Shown here piece after piece: positions 27,600 to 36,844 of a DNA stretch of 64,000 nucleotides; position 1 is the first letter of the stretch, and every line of letters starts with the position of its first letter. The DNA comes from Vibrio sp. 10N.286.49.B1. Its GTDB lineage: Bacteria; Pseudomonadota; Gammaproteobacteria; Enterobacterales; Vibrionaceae. The notes under the pieces are model-generated. The model was not told the origin of the DNA and searched no databases. It saw only the letters and a program-made list of their open reading frames with translations. The DNA lies in the NCBI RefSeq assembly GCF_002873335.1, contig NZ_MCUW01000027.1, positions 158,410 through 222,409 on the forward strand, given 5' to 3'. A program made the position numbers and the translations under genes.

Positions 27600-28883
27600 A
27601 TGACTCAAGACCAGCAATTACAGCGTGCATTAACACTTCTTAGACACTCCAGCCAACATTTTGATTTGACGGATAACGCTCATCAAAAGCAATTGCTAAC
27701 CCTTGCGGAACAACTCGACGCGCTGAATTTACTATCCGTTGAACAGTTGAAGCAAGTCGCGATACAAGACAAAGCGCCGCTGGAATTTCGTTTGGCAGTT
27801 AAGTTGGTCGACTCAAAACGATTTATGAAACAGGTTAAACAGCCCCTGAATGTGGGGGTCGTGTTTGCAATGTGGGGTGAGCACAATCGTTTAAACCCTA
27901 AGTCGTCACATAATCCGAATGGTGAAGATTCTCTTCGCGCAAAAATAGATCAATTGAACTGGATTACACAAGATACTCCCGTGTCGTGGTTACTTTACCC
28001 TATTGATGACGGATGTCCGCATAATAGTGCGGAAATCGCGAAGGGAATTAGTATTTCTTGTGAATCAAACAAACAAGTGTTGGTGTCTCACCTAGATGAT
28101 CATGTAGGCAATACCTCAGGGCCACTCACTCACCTACATAGTGCTGATGATTCACGAAAAGGAGGCGCGATTATATTGGGATGCATGAACGCGCTAGAAA
28201 ACAACGCCGATGTGGTCGTGTACACCGATGCTGATAACTCCGTACATCTTGGGCAGCTTGGTTTATTGTTGCGACCTTATTTAAATGAAGGTAAGCAAGT
28301 GGTTTTAGGCAACCGTAAGCACCCGGACTCAATATTAGTTAAACAAGAAGAGCGTTGGGGGGTTGGAATTAAGACGCTTAGGCATATGCAACGTATGATC
28401 GGCAGACAGATTTTTTCTCAAGGTATTAAAGATACGCAAGCGGCATTTAAATTGTATTCACGAGATGCGTTGTCAAAGATTTTAGAAAAACCGACGGTCT
28501 TTGATTTTTCATTTGATACAGATTGGATATTGGCTGCAATGGAGTATAACAAACCAATTACAACCGTACCGTTTGCGTTTATAGATTCGGCGGCCGAATC
28601 TGCTTCCATTGTTCAAGGGCCAATGACGACCTGGTTTACGTTATTAGAAGGGCTTGTTAAAGCCGCTCGTGCTCGTCAGGCGAGTTATAGCCGAGAAATG
28701 GCGACCGTATTTGATGAGGAAATTCGTTCGCATAAAGATCTGGAACTGCTTATTAACATTCTGCCTCCTGAGCTAGAGACTGCAACGGATGCCAACCTTG
28801 GCGATCCTAACATCATGTCTCCTCAACAGATGCGAACTTGGATTCAACAGGCAAAAATCACAAGATCTGCGGCGATATCGTAA
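27600..28883 (+). CDS. Cytoplasmic GT-A (GT2-like) glycosyltransferase
   Basis: 427 residues without membrane segments. The central domain has a Rossmann start (LNVGVVFAMWGEHNRL), a nucleotide-binding YPIDDGCPHNSAEIA, the metal-binding DAD (210-212) in VVYTDADNSVHLGQ, LGNRKHPDS and a DTQAAFKLYSRDAL acceptor region, resembling polyprenyl-phosphate mannosyltransferase-like GT2 enzymes. About 80 N-terminal helical residues and a C-terminal helical tail are extra. GAGG lies eight bases before the ATG. It is separated from the preceding gene by 158 bases and could have its own promoter. It may start the polymer, add side chains or make a mannosylated small molecule. It is the last gene of the same-strand cluster. 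Confidence 0.82.
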   Translation: MTQDQQLQRALTLLRHSSQHFDLTDNAHQKQLLTLAEQLDALNLLSVEQLKQVAIQDKAPLEFRLAVKLVDSKRFMKQVKQPLNVGVVFAMWGEHNRLNPKSSHNPNGEDSLRAKIDQLNWITQDTPVSWLLYPIDDGCPHNSAEIAKGISISCESNKQVLVSHLDDHVGNTSGPLTHLHSADDSRKGGAIILGCMNALENNADVVVYTDADNSVHLGQLGLLLRPYLNEGKQVVLGNRKHPDSILVKQEERWGVGIKTLRHMQRMIGRQIFSQGIKDTQAAFKLYSRDALSKILEKPTVFDFSFDTDWILAAMEYNKPITTVPFAFIDSAAESASIVQGPMTTWFTLLEGLVKAARARQASYSREMATVFDEEIRSHKDLELLINILPPELETATDANLGDPNIMSPQQMRTWIQQAKITRSAAIS

Positions 28884-28905
28884 CTCAGTTAATTAAAGCT
28901 TATGT

Positions 28906-28941
28906 ACAAAAGGGTGACGCTATAATCGATCGCCCTTTTGT
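28906..28941. terminator. Bidirectional terminator at the end of the polysaccharide cluster
   Basis: ACAAAAGGG (28906-28914) and CCCTTTTGT (28933-28941) form a stem with T-rich flanks between convergent genes. It marks the accessory/backbone boundary. Confidence 0.65.
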
Positions 28942-28944
28942 TAT

Positions 28945-29706
28945 TCAACCAGCCGAAATATACCGCATTAAGGCCATTGTGGGTTCGAGATAGTCGATTG
29001 TTAACTGATCGGCTGAAGTATTGGGAAGCTCCAATGTGACGCAAGGTATCGCTTGCTCTTTACACCAGCTTCCAAATGATCCTGGCGTGTCATACCCAAT
29101 ATCGGTTACGAGAGGAAGCGCAAAGTGAGAAGCAATCCAGTATCCTAACGTAGATTCTTCTGGATCATCGACACACGCAAGCGGTTCATGTATTGATACG
29201 ATAAAACTAGGTTTTCTCGTTCGGATAAGCTTAATCAACGCGTCTATTTCGGGTTCTAGCGTCGTAGCATTGCCCGTCGCGACATCGACATCTCTATCTT
29301 TGTTGTTCGTGCTCCATCGATAAGTTGTTCCATTGGGTGTCCAATTCGCACTAGGAAAGGCACGATTCAGGTCCACTTGATGGGCGTTGGCGCGAGTGCC
29401 GAGTTGGTTGCCATCTGGGTTGATTGACAAGACTATATCGTGACGCAGCTGATTGGGTTGTAAACTTCGCAGCGCCGCAGATAGTAAAGCGATGGCGCCC
29501 GCTTCATCGCCGTGCGTACCAGCAAGAATTAATCCCCTGTCGTTTGAGTCGACCTGGGCTGGAAAGAAAAGTAACGGTGCGTTAAAAACGCTACGACCAA
29601 AAATGTCAGGTTGAATTAAAAACTGCGCGCGCTCTTGTCGAGGAACATGTCCCTCTATTGAGTCATCGGTTTTAGTCAATTTATGTGGCTTAAATGGTTT
29701 ATGCAT
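28945..29706 (-). CDS. mpaA: Murein peptide amidase A (M14 family)
   Basis: 253 residues, close to E. coli MpaA in length. Zinc and substrate residues are visible: AGTHGDEAG, SINPDGNQLGTRAN, VDLNRAFPSANW, VSIHEP and the catalytic glutamate in VTLELPN. No signal peptide, so cytoplasmic. MpaA cuts the gamma-D-Glu to meso-diaminopimelate bond of imported murein tripeptide during cell-wall recycling; the related succinylglutamate desuccinylase/aspartoacylase branch lacks the NPDG and long NRAFP region in this form. It is divergent from an oligopeptide-binding protein gene, supporting a murein peptide role. Cut-off points: the stop is four bases past a shared terminator with the polysaccharide cluster. 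Confidence 0.87.
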   Translation of the reverse strand: MHKPFKPHKLTKTDDSIEGHVPRQERAQFLIQPDIFGRSVFNAPLLFFPAQVDSNDRGLILAGTHGDEAGAIALLSAALRSLQPNQLRHDIVLSINPDGNQLGTRANAHQVDLNRAFPSANWTPNGTTYRWSTNNKDRDVDVATGNATTLEPEIDALIKLIRTRKPSFIVSIHEPLACVDDPEESTLGYWIASHFALPLVTDIGYDTPGSFGSWCKEQAIPCVTLELPNTSADQLTIDYLEPTMALMRYISAG

Positions 29707-29914
29707 TGGTGGTTACCTTGACATTCATTACTTAGGCTAACCTCACGGCTTTGTAGACCCATCCATGATAAAAATGAACAATAATCATTAATAATGTTAG
29801 CAACAATCTTAATATTATAATGCACATGCGTTGCATTTTGTCATGCAGCTCCTTTTCGCACATCATGCAGATATTTAGACAGTATATAAAACATGGAACG
29901 TTGGATTAATGCCT

Positions 29915-31549
29915 ATGAACAGTAAATCTCTATTCTCTATCACTCCGCTAGCACTCCTTACGTCAGTGAGTTGCCTAACTTCGTCTTTAGTTTACGGTGC
30001 GGTGGTACCGGAAGAGGTCGTACTTGCTGAGAGTCAACATGTAGTTCGTGGCAATGATGCAGAAGTCGCGACATTAGACCCAGCAAAGGCTGAGGGCTTG
30101 CCGGAGATGCACGTGATTCGAGACCTATTTGAAGGATTGGTGATTCAAGATAGCGACGGCAATGTTATTCCCGGCGTTGCACAATCGTGGGAAACTTCTG
30201 ATAACCAGACGTTTACGTTTCACTTACGCCCTGATGCAAAATGGTCTAACGGCGACGCAGTTGTAGCATCTGATTTTGTTTACAGCTTAAAAAGAGCCGT
30301 TGACCCTGCAACTGCATCGCCAAATGGTTGGTACTTGAAGATGACGAGAATTAACAATATAGGCGATATATTAAAAGGAGAAAAGCCGACGTCTGAACTA
30401 GGAATTAAAGCCATCGATGATCTTACCTTAGAGTTCAAACTCGATAGTCCTGTTCCATATTTTGTTGCAATGACGGGTCATACGTCAATGATGCCTGTTC
30501 ACCGAGCTTCCGTTGAAGCCTTAGGCGACAAATGGGCTAGGCCAGGTAATTTAGTGTCTAATGGCGCGTTTACGTTAACTCAATGGGTTGTGAACGAGAG
30601 AATCGAATTAGTAAAAAACTCAAGCTATTGGAACAACGCTCAAACAGTGCTTAGTGAGGTGACGTTCATTCCATTTGAAAGTCAGACGGCAGCCCTTAAT
30701 CGTTACATGGCAGGCGAGGTTGATATCACCTCCGATGTACCTGCGCAAATGGCAGAGAAGCTAAAGAAAGACCAAAAGGATGCGTATACCGTCGTGCCTT
30801 TGCTTTGCACGTATTACTATGCGTTTAACACGACAAGAGCCCCGTTTGACGACGTTAGAGTTCGTAAGGCTGTATCCTATACCATTATGAGAGATGTCAT
30901 TACCAATGGCGTTACTAAGGTTGGCAACATCCCTGCCTATACGTTTGCTCACCAGTACGTGGCTGGTTTTAAAGCAACACAGCCGGATTACAGTCGTTGG
31001 ACACAAAGCCAAAGAGACCAACAAGCTCAAAAATGGTTGGCGCAAGCTGGCTATGGAGAGGATAATCCGCTAAAGGTTAAGCTACTCTATAATACCAGTG
31101 AAAGTAACAAATCAATTGCGGTCGCTATTTCATCAATGCTTAACAAAAATTTGAATGCAGAAGTTGAACTTGAAAACCAAGAGTGGAAATCGTATCTGGT
31201 TGCTAGGCGTGAGGGCGATTTTGATATTCTTCGAACCTCTTGGTGCGGGGATTACAATGAGGCTTCAACATTTTTGTCGTTGATGACATCTGACAGCGCA
31301 GGTAACCGAGCATTTTATGAAAGTGACCAATATGATCAACAGATCGCCAAGGCGCTGATGGCTACCGATCAAAAAACACGTAATCAATTCTATGACCAAG
31401 CCGAAGCAACGTTAGTGAAAGACATGCCAATTGCCCCTATTTATTATTATATGCAGGCGAGATTAGTTCGCCCGACGATAGGCGGTTTTCCGGTTAACAA
31501 TGTCGAGGGAAGGGTATATTCCAAAGACCTTTATGTAATCCAAGATTAG
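29915..31549 (+). CDS. Periplasmic oligopeptide-binding protein (OppA/MppA-like)
   Basis: 544 residues from the ATG at 29915, which has GGA at nine bases; the ATG at 29909 is too close. The signal peptide is about MNSKSLFSITPLALLTSVSCLTSSLVYG. The SBP_bac_5 domain shows LDPAKAEG, VIRDLFEGLV, W.NGDAVVASDFVYS, a WCGDYNEASTFLSLM pocket strand typical of OppA, and a C-terminal YYYMQARLVRP. No permease or ATPase genes follow, so it is an orphan binding protein that would deliver to an Opp permease encoded elsewhere. MppA works in that way for murein tripeptide in E. coli, and divergent mpaA makes the same substrate likely. Distinguishing OppA from MppA needs a tree. Confidence 0.85.
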   Translation: MNSKSLFSITPLALLTSVSCLTSSLVYGAVVPEEVVLAESQHVVRGNDAEVATLDPAKAEGLPEMHVIRDLFEGLVIQDSDGNVIPGVAQSWETSDNQTFTFHLRPDAKWSNGDAVVASDFVYSLKRAVDPATASPNGWYLKMTRINNIGDILKGEKPTSELGIKAIDDLTLEFKLDSPVPYFVAMTGHTSMMPVHRASVEALGDKWARPGNLVSNGAFTLTQWVVNERIELVKNSSYWNNAQTVLSEVTFIPFESQTAALNRYMAGEVDITSDVPAQMAEKLKKDQKDAYTVVPLLCTYYYAFNTTRAPFDDVRVRKAVSYTIMRDVITNGVTKVGNIPAYTFAHQYVAGFKATQPDYSRWTQSQRDQQAQKWLAQAGYGEDNPLKVKLLYNTSESNKSIAVAISSMLNKNLNAEVELENQEWKSYLVARREGDFDILRTSWCGDYNEASTFLSLMTSDSAGNRAFYESDQYDQQIAKALMATDQKTRNQFYDQAEATLVKDMPIAPIYYYMQARLVRPTIGGFPVNNVEGRVYSKDLYVIQD

Positions 31550-31576
31550 GATATGAATGAAGGTAGATTGATGGAA

Positions 31577-31605
31577 AAAAAGGATGTCGAGAAGACATCC
31601 TTTTT
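31577..31605. terminator. Rho-independent terminator after the binding-protein gene
   Basis: AAAAAGGATGTC (31577-31588), a five-base loop and GACATCCTTTTT (31594-31605): a strong symmetric hairpin serving the binding-protein gene and convergent ybjL. Confidence 0.9.
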
Positions 31606-31639
31606 CATATTAGTAGCAATTATTCAGTGCTGGTGTTTG

Positions 31640-33322
31640 CTAAGACAAGATAATCAGTACCGTGCCCGCAAGCGTCATAAGAATATTGGCGATGGCGTAA
31701 GTCCCGGCATATCCGAGCGCAGGGATCGTAGAGCGAGCATGCTCATTGACGACATCCATAGCCGGTGCACATGTTCGCGCACCCACAATCGCACCAATCA
31801 ACAAGGCGCGATTCATCTTGAGAATATAGGCCCCGACGAGATAAGCCAGTACAACCGGCACAACGCTGACTAAAAAAGCGATGAGGATGACTTGAGGACC
31901 CACTTGTGTCAGGTGCTCAAACATTTTTCCACCGGCGCTGAGTCCAATCCCAACCATGAAAAACATCAGTCCTAGATCTTTCACCATGTTCAACGCCCCT
32001 TGAGGGACATAGCCGAACGTTGGGTGGTTTGCTCTTAAAAAACCAAGAGTGATACCGGATAGCAATAGTCCAACCGCATTGCCTAAGCCGAATGAAACTT
32101 GGCCGAAGGTCATCGTAATCAAACCGAACATAATGCCTAAAATAAAAAAGCTGCAGAAGGCGAGAAGATCTGCCATTTGGCTGTGTATTGAAATAAAACC
32201 AACTTTTTCAGCCAGCCCCAGCACTCGGCTTTTCTCGCCACTCACTTGCAGGATATCACCCTTAGCGAGAACAATATTAGCATCCATCGGCATCTCAATC
32301 TGAGCCCTTACCACTCGGTTTAGAAAGCAGCCAAATTCAGAAAGGTTCAGGTTAGATAGGCTTTTTCCCGCAATGTTGTCACTTTTAACAACAATTTCTT
32401 CTTCGACGATACGTAGGTCGAGTAGATTGCGGTCAAAAACTTCTTTGCCATTCCTAAAACTAGGATCGAGACGTGCATGGCTGTCTGGGAAACCGACTAG
32501 TGCGATTTCATCGCCTTCTTGCAATATTGCGTCGCCATCAGGGTGAGCCAAAATACCGTTGCGGCGAATACGTTCAATATAACAGCCTGTTTGTCGATAA
32601 ATACCCAGTTCACGAAGGTTTTTACCGTCAGTCCAGTCAATCAGTTCTTGGCCAACACGATATGCGCGGATAATAGGTAAGTAGACTTTGCGTTGCCCTG
32701 AACCACCTAACCCTCGCTCTTGTGCGATTTGTTGCGCCGAGTCGTGCAGATTTTGTTTTTGTAATTTAGGCAATAACTTCGCCAGCATAATCATACTGAC
32801 CAAGCCAATTAGATAGGCCATCGCATAACCAACGGAAAGGTTTTCTAGCACCAACCCGAAGTCCATGCCTCTCGGAATGGTGGCCAAGCCGGAGTTTAAC
32901 GCATCTTGTGCCCCCACAAGAACGGGCGTTGCGGTAAGCGCGCCTGCCATGACACCAGCTGATAAACCATAATCAAGCCCTAAATAGTGGCTAGCAAAAT
33001 AGGTGATCATTAAAGCAGTGACGAGAACCACTAGACTCAAAATGAGGTAATGCTTGCCATCTCTGAAGAAAATACCGAAAAAGTTTGGCCCGGCCTCAAT
33101 ACCTACACAATAGATAAAGAGCATGAAGCCAATAGTAAGTGCTTCGGCATTAAATGAGAATCCTAAGTGGCCCATTATCAACGAAGTGATTAAGACTCCA
33201 ATAGAATTACCGAGTTGTAGGCTTCCAAAGCGGATTTTCCCGAACGCAAGGCCAATCGCCAAAGCGACAAAGATAAGGAGGATAGGGTTTTGGTCTAGCA
33301 ATTGTACTACGTCAATGTTCAC
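31640..33322 (-). CDS. ybjL: YbjL-family transporter (AspT-type, with two TrkA-C domains)
   Basis: 560 residues from a GTG at 33322, which gives the family start (M)NIDVVQLL and the length of E. coli YbjL (561); a TTG at 33340 would add six residues. About ten membrane helices are split into two sets by a cytosolic pair of TrkA-C (RCK_C) regulatory domains (about 200-370; [17 protein letters not shown] and [16 protein letters not shown]). The C-terminal [10 protein letters not shown] matches the conserved AspT signature. The family exchanges aspartate and alanine in Tetragenococcus; the substrate of YbjL is not settled. Next to grxA, as in E. coli. Confidence 0.9.
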   Translation of the reverse strand: MNIDVVQLLDQNPILLIFVALAIGLAFGKIRFGSLQLGNSIGVLITSLIMGHLGFSFNAEALTIGFMLFIYCVGIEAGPNFFGIFFRDGKHYLILSLVVLVTALMITYFASHYLGLDYGLSAGVMAGALTATPVLVGAQDALNSGLATIPRGMDFGLVLENLSVGYAMAYLIGLVSMIMLAKLLPKLQKQNLHDSAQQIAQERGLGGSGQRKVYLPIIRAYRVGQELIDWTDGKNLRELGIYRQTGCYIERIRRNGILAHPDGDAILQEGDEIALVGFPDSHARLDPSFRNGKEVFDRNLLDLRIVEEEIVVKSDNIAGKSLSNLNLSEFGCFLNRVVRAQIEMPMDANIVLAKGDILQVSGEKSRVLGLAEKVGFISIHSQMADLLAFCSFFILGIMFGLITMTFGQVSFGLGNAVGLLLSGITLGFLRANHPTFGYVPQGALNMVKDLGLMFFMVGIGLSAGGKMFEHLTQVGPQVILIAFLVSVVPVVLAYLVGAYILKMNRALLIGAIVGARTCAPAMDVVNEHARSTIPALGYAGTYAIANILMTLAGTVLIILS

Positions 33323-33513
33323 TGTAGCGACTCGAAGCAACGAAGTTGGATAGGTAATAAAGTGTGGCGATTGTAGCGGAAATAATCAAAAAGATAAGTG
33401 ATTTTTTTTAAGTTTTACTATTAGATTACATATTCTTTGCTTTTCATGAGCATAAGCGATGGGTCAATAATGTTTTCGTATGAGTTTGTACCAATATTGA
33501 TGTAGATCCCAAT

Positions 33514-33539
33514 AAAAAAGCCAACTTCAATGAGTTGGC
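33514..33539 (-). terminator. Rho-independent terminator of grxA
   Basis: On the minus strand AGCCAACT, a short loop and AGTTGGCT are followed by a T run (33519-33514), 45 bases beyond the grxA stop. Confidence 0.85.
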
Positions 33540-33583
33540 TTTCGATGTTGAACTTTCAACTATACTATTTATTAGACAATGAG

Positions 33584-33850
33584 TTACTCGTCAAAAAGAC
33601 CCAAGTTCTCTTTAGCGTATGCTTCAAATTCTGTACATCCACCGATATGATCTTGGTCGATGAAGATCTGAGGAACGGTTTCAACAGGCTTACCAACAGT
33701 CTTTTCTAAGTCTGCTTTAGAGATGCCTTCCGCGTGAATGTCAACATAGCGGAAGTTGAAATCGTCACGTTTTGCTTTTAGCGTTTCTGCATGCTCTTTA
33801 GCGCGGACACAGAATGGGCAACCTGGGCGACCAAAAATTACTACAAACAT
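33584..33850 (-). CDS. grxA: Glutaredoxin 1
   Basis: 88 residues with the dithiol active site CPFC (C11, C14) in FGRPGCPFCVRA, the cis-proline TVPQIF and the glutathione-binding GGCTEFEAY. It is nearly collinear with E. coli Grx1, including DIHAEGISKADL. It reduces ribonucleotide reductase and protein mixed disulfides with glutathione in the cytoplasm. GGAG lies seven or so bases upstream. A third Cys in GGCTEF, where E. coli has Tyr, is a small deviation. Monocistronic with its own terminator. Confidence 0.96.
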   Translation of the reverse strand: MFVVIFGRPGCPFCVRAKEHAETLKAKRDDFNFRYVDIHAEGISKADLEKTVGKPVETVPQIFIDQDHIGGCTEFEAYAKENLGLFDE

Positions 33851-34290
33851 TGACTTTCTCCTTGAAGATTAAATTCTTACTGAGCAGTGTGAGTTTGGAT
33901 TAACTCAGCTCTTATATTCGATGGCAACAACTATGCCTTAAGATGAAAAGGAAATAAAGCCAGAAATACCACTCGTTGTGATAGGGAAAACCTATCAGTA
34001 CAGATGTTGCGCAGGGTGGTCGACTATCTGCTGTATTTTCATGTGACAGACAGCAAAAATGTGACGACAAATCCAGGTAAAGGGCCGCTAGCTTGGCTTA
34101 CATCAATTCCTCAACGTTCTGGTCGCTGCATGCTATCAGTGGCTTATGATTTTTATGTGTTTTTATTATCGGTAGGGCTTACAGATCGGGGCACAATTTC
34201 TTCTAACGTCTAAGTGAAACTTCTCATAAAGAAGAGCAGCGGATGATGGTGTGACACGTGAGCTTGACGATATACCGAAAGGAAGTGGGT
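33851..34290. other. 440-base divergent spacer grxA / alcohol dehydrogenase
   Basis: Holds the promoters of both divergent genes. A 69-codon frame at 34004-34213 has no ribosome site and no family-like features; I treat it as noise. No repeats or RNA elements were recognised. Confidence 0.5.
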
Positions 34291-35517
34291 ATGTTTCAGT
34301 TTATGACTTCGAGTCGTATTATATTTGGCGAAGGTGCATTGCAATCGTCACTCTCTATTATTAATCAGTTTGGCTATAGCGTATTACTTGTAACAGGACA
34401 AGATCGGCAACGTGCAGAACCTGTTATCCGTTATCTTCATAGCCAAAACATGCGTTACCAACATGTAGCTATCAGTGGTGAGCCTAATATCACTATGGTC
34501 GAAGAAACCGCGATTATGGGGCGAAGGTTTAAGCCTGATATGGTGATTGCTATCGGCGGTGGCAGTGTGCTGGACATGGGAAAAGCATTGGCCGCTATCG
34601 TGCCTAACCAAGGAGACGTTTACGACTATGTTGAGGTGGTGGGGCGAAATGTGCCATTGAAAACCAAACCCATCCCTATGATCGCTATACCCACTACCGC
34701 CAGTACAGGCGCTGAAGTGACAAAGAACGCAGTACTAAAGTCTGGACAAGACAAAGTGAAAGTGAGCTTAAGAAGCCCGGAGATGCTGCCAGATGTTGCT
34801 ATTGTTGATCCCACCCTTACCTATGGTACGGATCCTTATACGTCAGGCCGCGGGGCAATGGATGCATTTACTCACTTAATGGAAGCATACGTATGCGGTG
34901 AGCCCAATCCATTGACTGATATGGTGTGCGAAGAAGGCTTGAGACGATTAAGTCGTTCCATTATATCTGGCTGTAAACAAGACAACCCTAAAGCTCGTGC
35001 CGACTTATCGTTTGCTGCAATGCTTGGTGGTATGGCTATTACTAACGCGAAATTAGGCGCTGCTCACGGATTAGCGTCGGCACTCGGGGGAAAAATCAAT
35101 GCGCCTCACAGTGTCATTACCGCAAGACTTGCTCCTCATGTGATGAATGAAAACGTAAAGGCTGCCAAGCGAGCAGGTCGAAATGATGTGCTCAATCGTT
35201 ACCGTAATATTGCGCAAATTCTAACGTCAAATTCAGAAGCGAGTATAGAAGAAGGGATCTCATGGGTAACGACGATATTGGAGCGCTTAGCACTGCCACA
35301 TTTGTCGAAGTTTGGCGTTTGCAATACACCGTTTGATGTTGTTGCCGCCGATGCGCTAAAGTCAGTGGCGATAAAAGGCAACCCACTTCCACTGACCCAA
35401 GACAGGCTTATTCACATTCTTGATCAAGTATGTCAGTGTCATTGCAGTTCACATTCCGTGGCACCAGACGAGACGACGCAAGTCGAATATCGTAGTAACA
35501 CAATAGAAACTGACTAG
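34291..35517 (+). CDS. Iron-containing alcohol dehydrogenase (group III)
   Basis: 408 residues from the ATG at 34291, preceded by AAAGGAAG. The NAD-binding AIGGGSVLDMGKA, the IPTTASTGAE loop and the metal ligands of the Fe-ADH family can be seen (VDPTL, GRGAMDAFTHLMEA for Asp/His, and AHGLASALGGKINAPHS for two His). Such enzymes interconvert alcohols and aldehydes using NAD(P)H. The C-terminal tail (CQCHCSSHS, about 380-390) is Cys/His-rich and unusual; it might bind a metal. Substrate unknown. Ends in a strong terminator shared with hexR. Cytoplasmic. Confidence 0.9.
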   Translation: MFQFMTSSRIIFGEGALQSSLSIINQFGYSVLLVTGQDRQRAEPVIRYLHSQNMRYQHVAISGEPNITMVEETAIMGRRFKPDMVIAIGGGSVLDMGKALAAIVPNQGDVYDYVEVVGRNVPLKTKPIPMIAIPTTASTGAEVTKNAVLKSGQDKVKVSLRSPEMLPDVAIVDPTLTYGTDPYTSGRGAMDAFTHLMEAYVCGEPNPLTDMVCEEGLRRLSRSIISGCKQDNPKARADLSFAAMLGGMAITNAKLGAAHGLASALGGKINAPHSVITARLAPHVMNENVKAAKRAGRNDVLNRYRNIAQILTSNSEASIEEGISWVTTILERLALPHLSKFGVCNTPFDVVAADALKSVAIKGNPLPLTQDRLIHILDQVCQCHCSSHSVAPDETTQVEYRSNTIETD

Positions 35518-35541
35518 ACACAAGAACATTGTACGATCAAA

Positions 35542-35564
35542 AAAGAGAGGATATTCCTCTCTTT
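35542..35564. terminator. Bidirectional terminator between alcohol dehydrogenase and hexR
   Basis: AAAGAGAGG (35542-35550), loop ATATT, CCTCTCTTT (35556-35564), followed by TT on the plus side and preceded by an A run for the minus side. Confidence 0.9.
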
Positions 35565-35607
35565 TTATTACTGGTGGTTCACTGAAATCACAACGTTGTA
35601 GATGACG

Positions 35608-36462
35608 TTAGATGTTGGACAATTTGTCGTAACGTGAATCTTTTAACACTTCTTTCACTCGCTTCAGATTATCTCTAAAACGGCTACCGCGCCTTAACGT
35701 AAAGCCTGTTGCTAGCACATCAATGATGGTCATTTGTACAACGCGGCTTGCCATTGGCATATAAACATCCGTGTCTTCTGGTACGTCGACGGTAATTGAA
35801 AGTGAGCTTGCTTTATCCAGTGGCGAATCTTTTGCTGTAACAGCAATGACCGTTGCACCATTTTCACGGGCAAGGTGAGCGATCTCAACCTGACTCTTTG
35901 TTCGGCCTGTATGAGAGATCAGCACGATCACATCATTGTCTGAACAGTTGATGCAGCTCATTCGCTGCATGACAACGTCTTCATAGCAAGAAATTGGGAT
36001 GTTGAAGCGAATGAATTTATTCTGTGCGTCTCGTGCGACAGACGACGACGCTCCTAGACCAAAGAATGAAATACGTTTGGCTTGAGTTAACAAGTCAACG
36101 GCCCGGTTTATTTGCATCGCATCTAAGCTATTCTTTGCAACGTCTAAACATGCCATTGTTGATTCGAAAATCTTATGGGTGTAAGCGTCTGGACCATCAT
36201 CTTCTTCAACATTTCTGTTAACGTAAGGGGTCCCATTAGCAAGGCTCTGCGCTAAATGCAGTTTAAAATCAGGGAAGCCTTTTGTATCGAGTCGACGACA
36301 GAAACGGTTAACGGTAGGTTCACTAACGTCGGCCATTTTGGCAAGTGTCGCGATACTAGAATGAATGGCTGTCTGGGGGGAGGCCATTATTACTTCAGCA
36401 ACCTTTCTTTCAGATTTACTAAAGTTTTCTAAGTTTTTTTGGATTTTCTCTAGAGTATTCAT
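35608..36462 (-). CDS. hexR: HexR, RpiR-family transcriptional regulator
   Basis: 284 residues from the ATG at 36462 (MNTLEKIQKNLENFSKSERKVAEV), the usual HexR start; the open frame extends 18 codons further without merit. The N-terminal RpiR helix-turn-helix (SIATLAKMADVSEPTVNRFCRRLDTKGFPDFK) is followed by a SIS sugar-phosphate domain (about 110-250; FFGLGASSSVARDA, VLISHTGRTKSQVEIA). HexR represses central carbon genes (Entner-Doudoroff, gluconeogenesis) and is released by 2-keto-3-deoxy-6-phosphogluconate. It lies apart from zwf/edd here, as in other Vibrio. I could not recognise a full HexR palindrome in its upstream region. Confidence 0.9.
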   Translation of the reverse strand: MNTLEKIQKNLENFSKSERKVAEVIMASPQTAIHSSIATLAKMADVSEPTVNRFCRRLDTKGFPDFKLHLAQSLANGTPYVNRNVEEDDGPDAYTHKIFESTMACLDVAKNSLDAMQINRAVDLLTQAKRISFFGLGASSSVARDAQNKFIRFNIPISCYEDVVMQRMSCINCSDNDVIVLISHTGRTKSQVEIAHLARENGATVIAVTAKDSPLDKASSLSITVDVPEDTDVYMPMASRVVQMTIIDVLATGFTLRRGSRFRDNLKRVKEVLKDSRYDKLSNI

Positions 36463-36844
36463 AGTGTTCACAGGGTAAAGAGAATCTCTTGTTAGCATAC
36501 AGTGTACTGATGTCATACATTTATCTAAGTGTTGATAAGTCGTAAAATATACTCATATCGTGTTTTATAATGACATTCGATATACGCTAACTCCATTGTT
36601 TCAGTATAAACGAACAAGACAGTCAGCTGTAATAAAAGCTCACATGAAATCTTTAGAATATGACAGGCATCAAACAAAATTTTGGAAGAAAAAAACAAAT
36701 GGACAAAAACCGAACAGGAAAGAGGGTTTTCTAGCCCGTTCATGCCGTATGAGTCCCACAAAAAAGAAATAAAATTTCATAATGTGGGCCATGTAAGTTG
36801 TCTTTCCTTCAATGACACCATCAATAAATGGTGGTGTCGCTGGT
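36463..36844. other. 382-base spacer between panP and hexR
   Basis: AT-rich; contains the hexR promoter and a stem, GACACCA (36814-36820) with TGGTGTC (36832-36838), just past the panP stop, a possible panP terminator without a T-tract. The small frames inside have no coding character. Confidence 0.45.

Noticed and set aside
31553..31873. 106-codon plus-strand frame after the binding-protein gene
   Set aside because: It runs through the terminator and antisense to ybjL; composition is not protein-like.
34004..34213. 69-codon frame between grxA and the alcohol dehydrogenase
   Set aside because: No ribosome site or recognisable features; AT-rich divergent promoter region.
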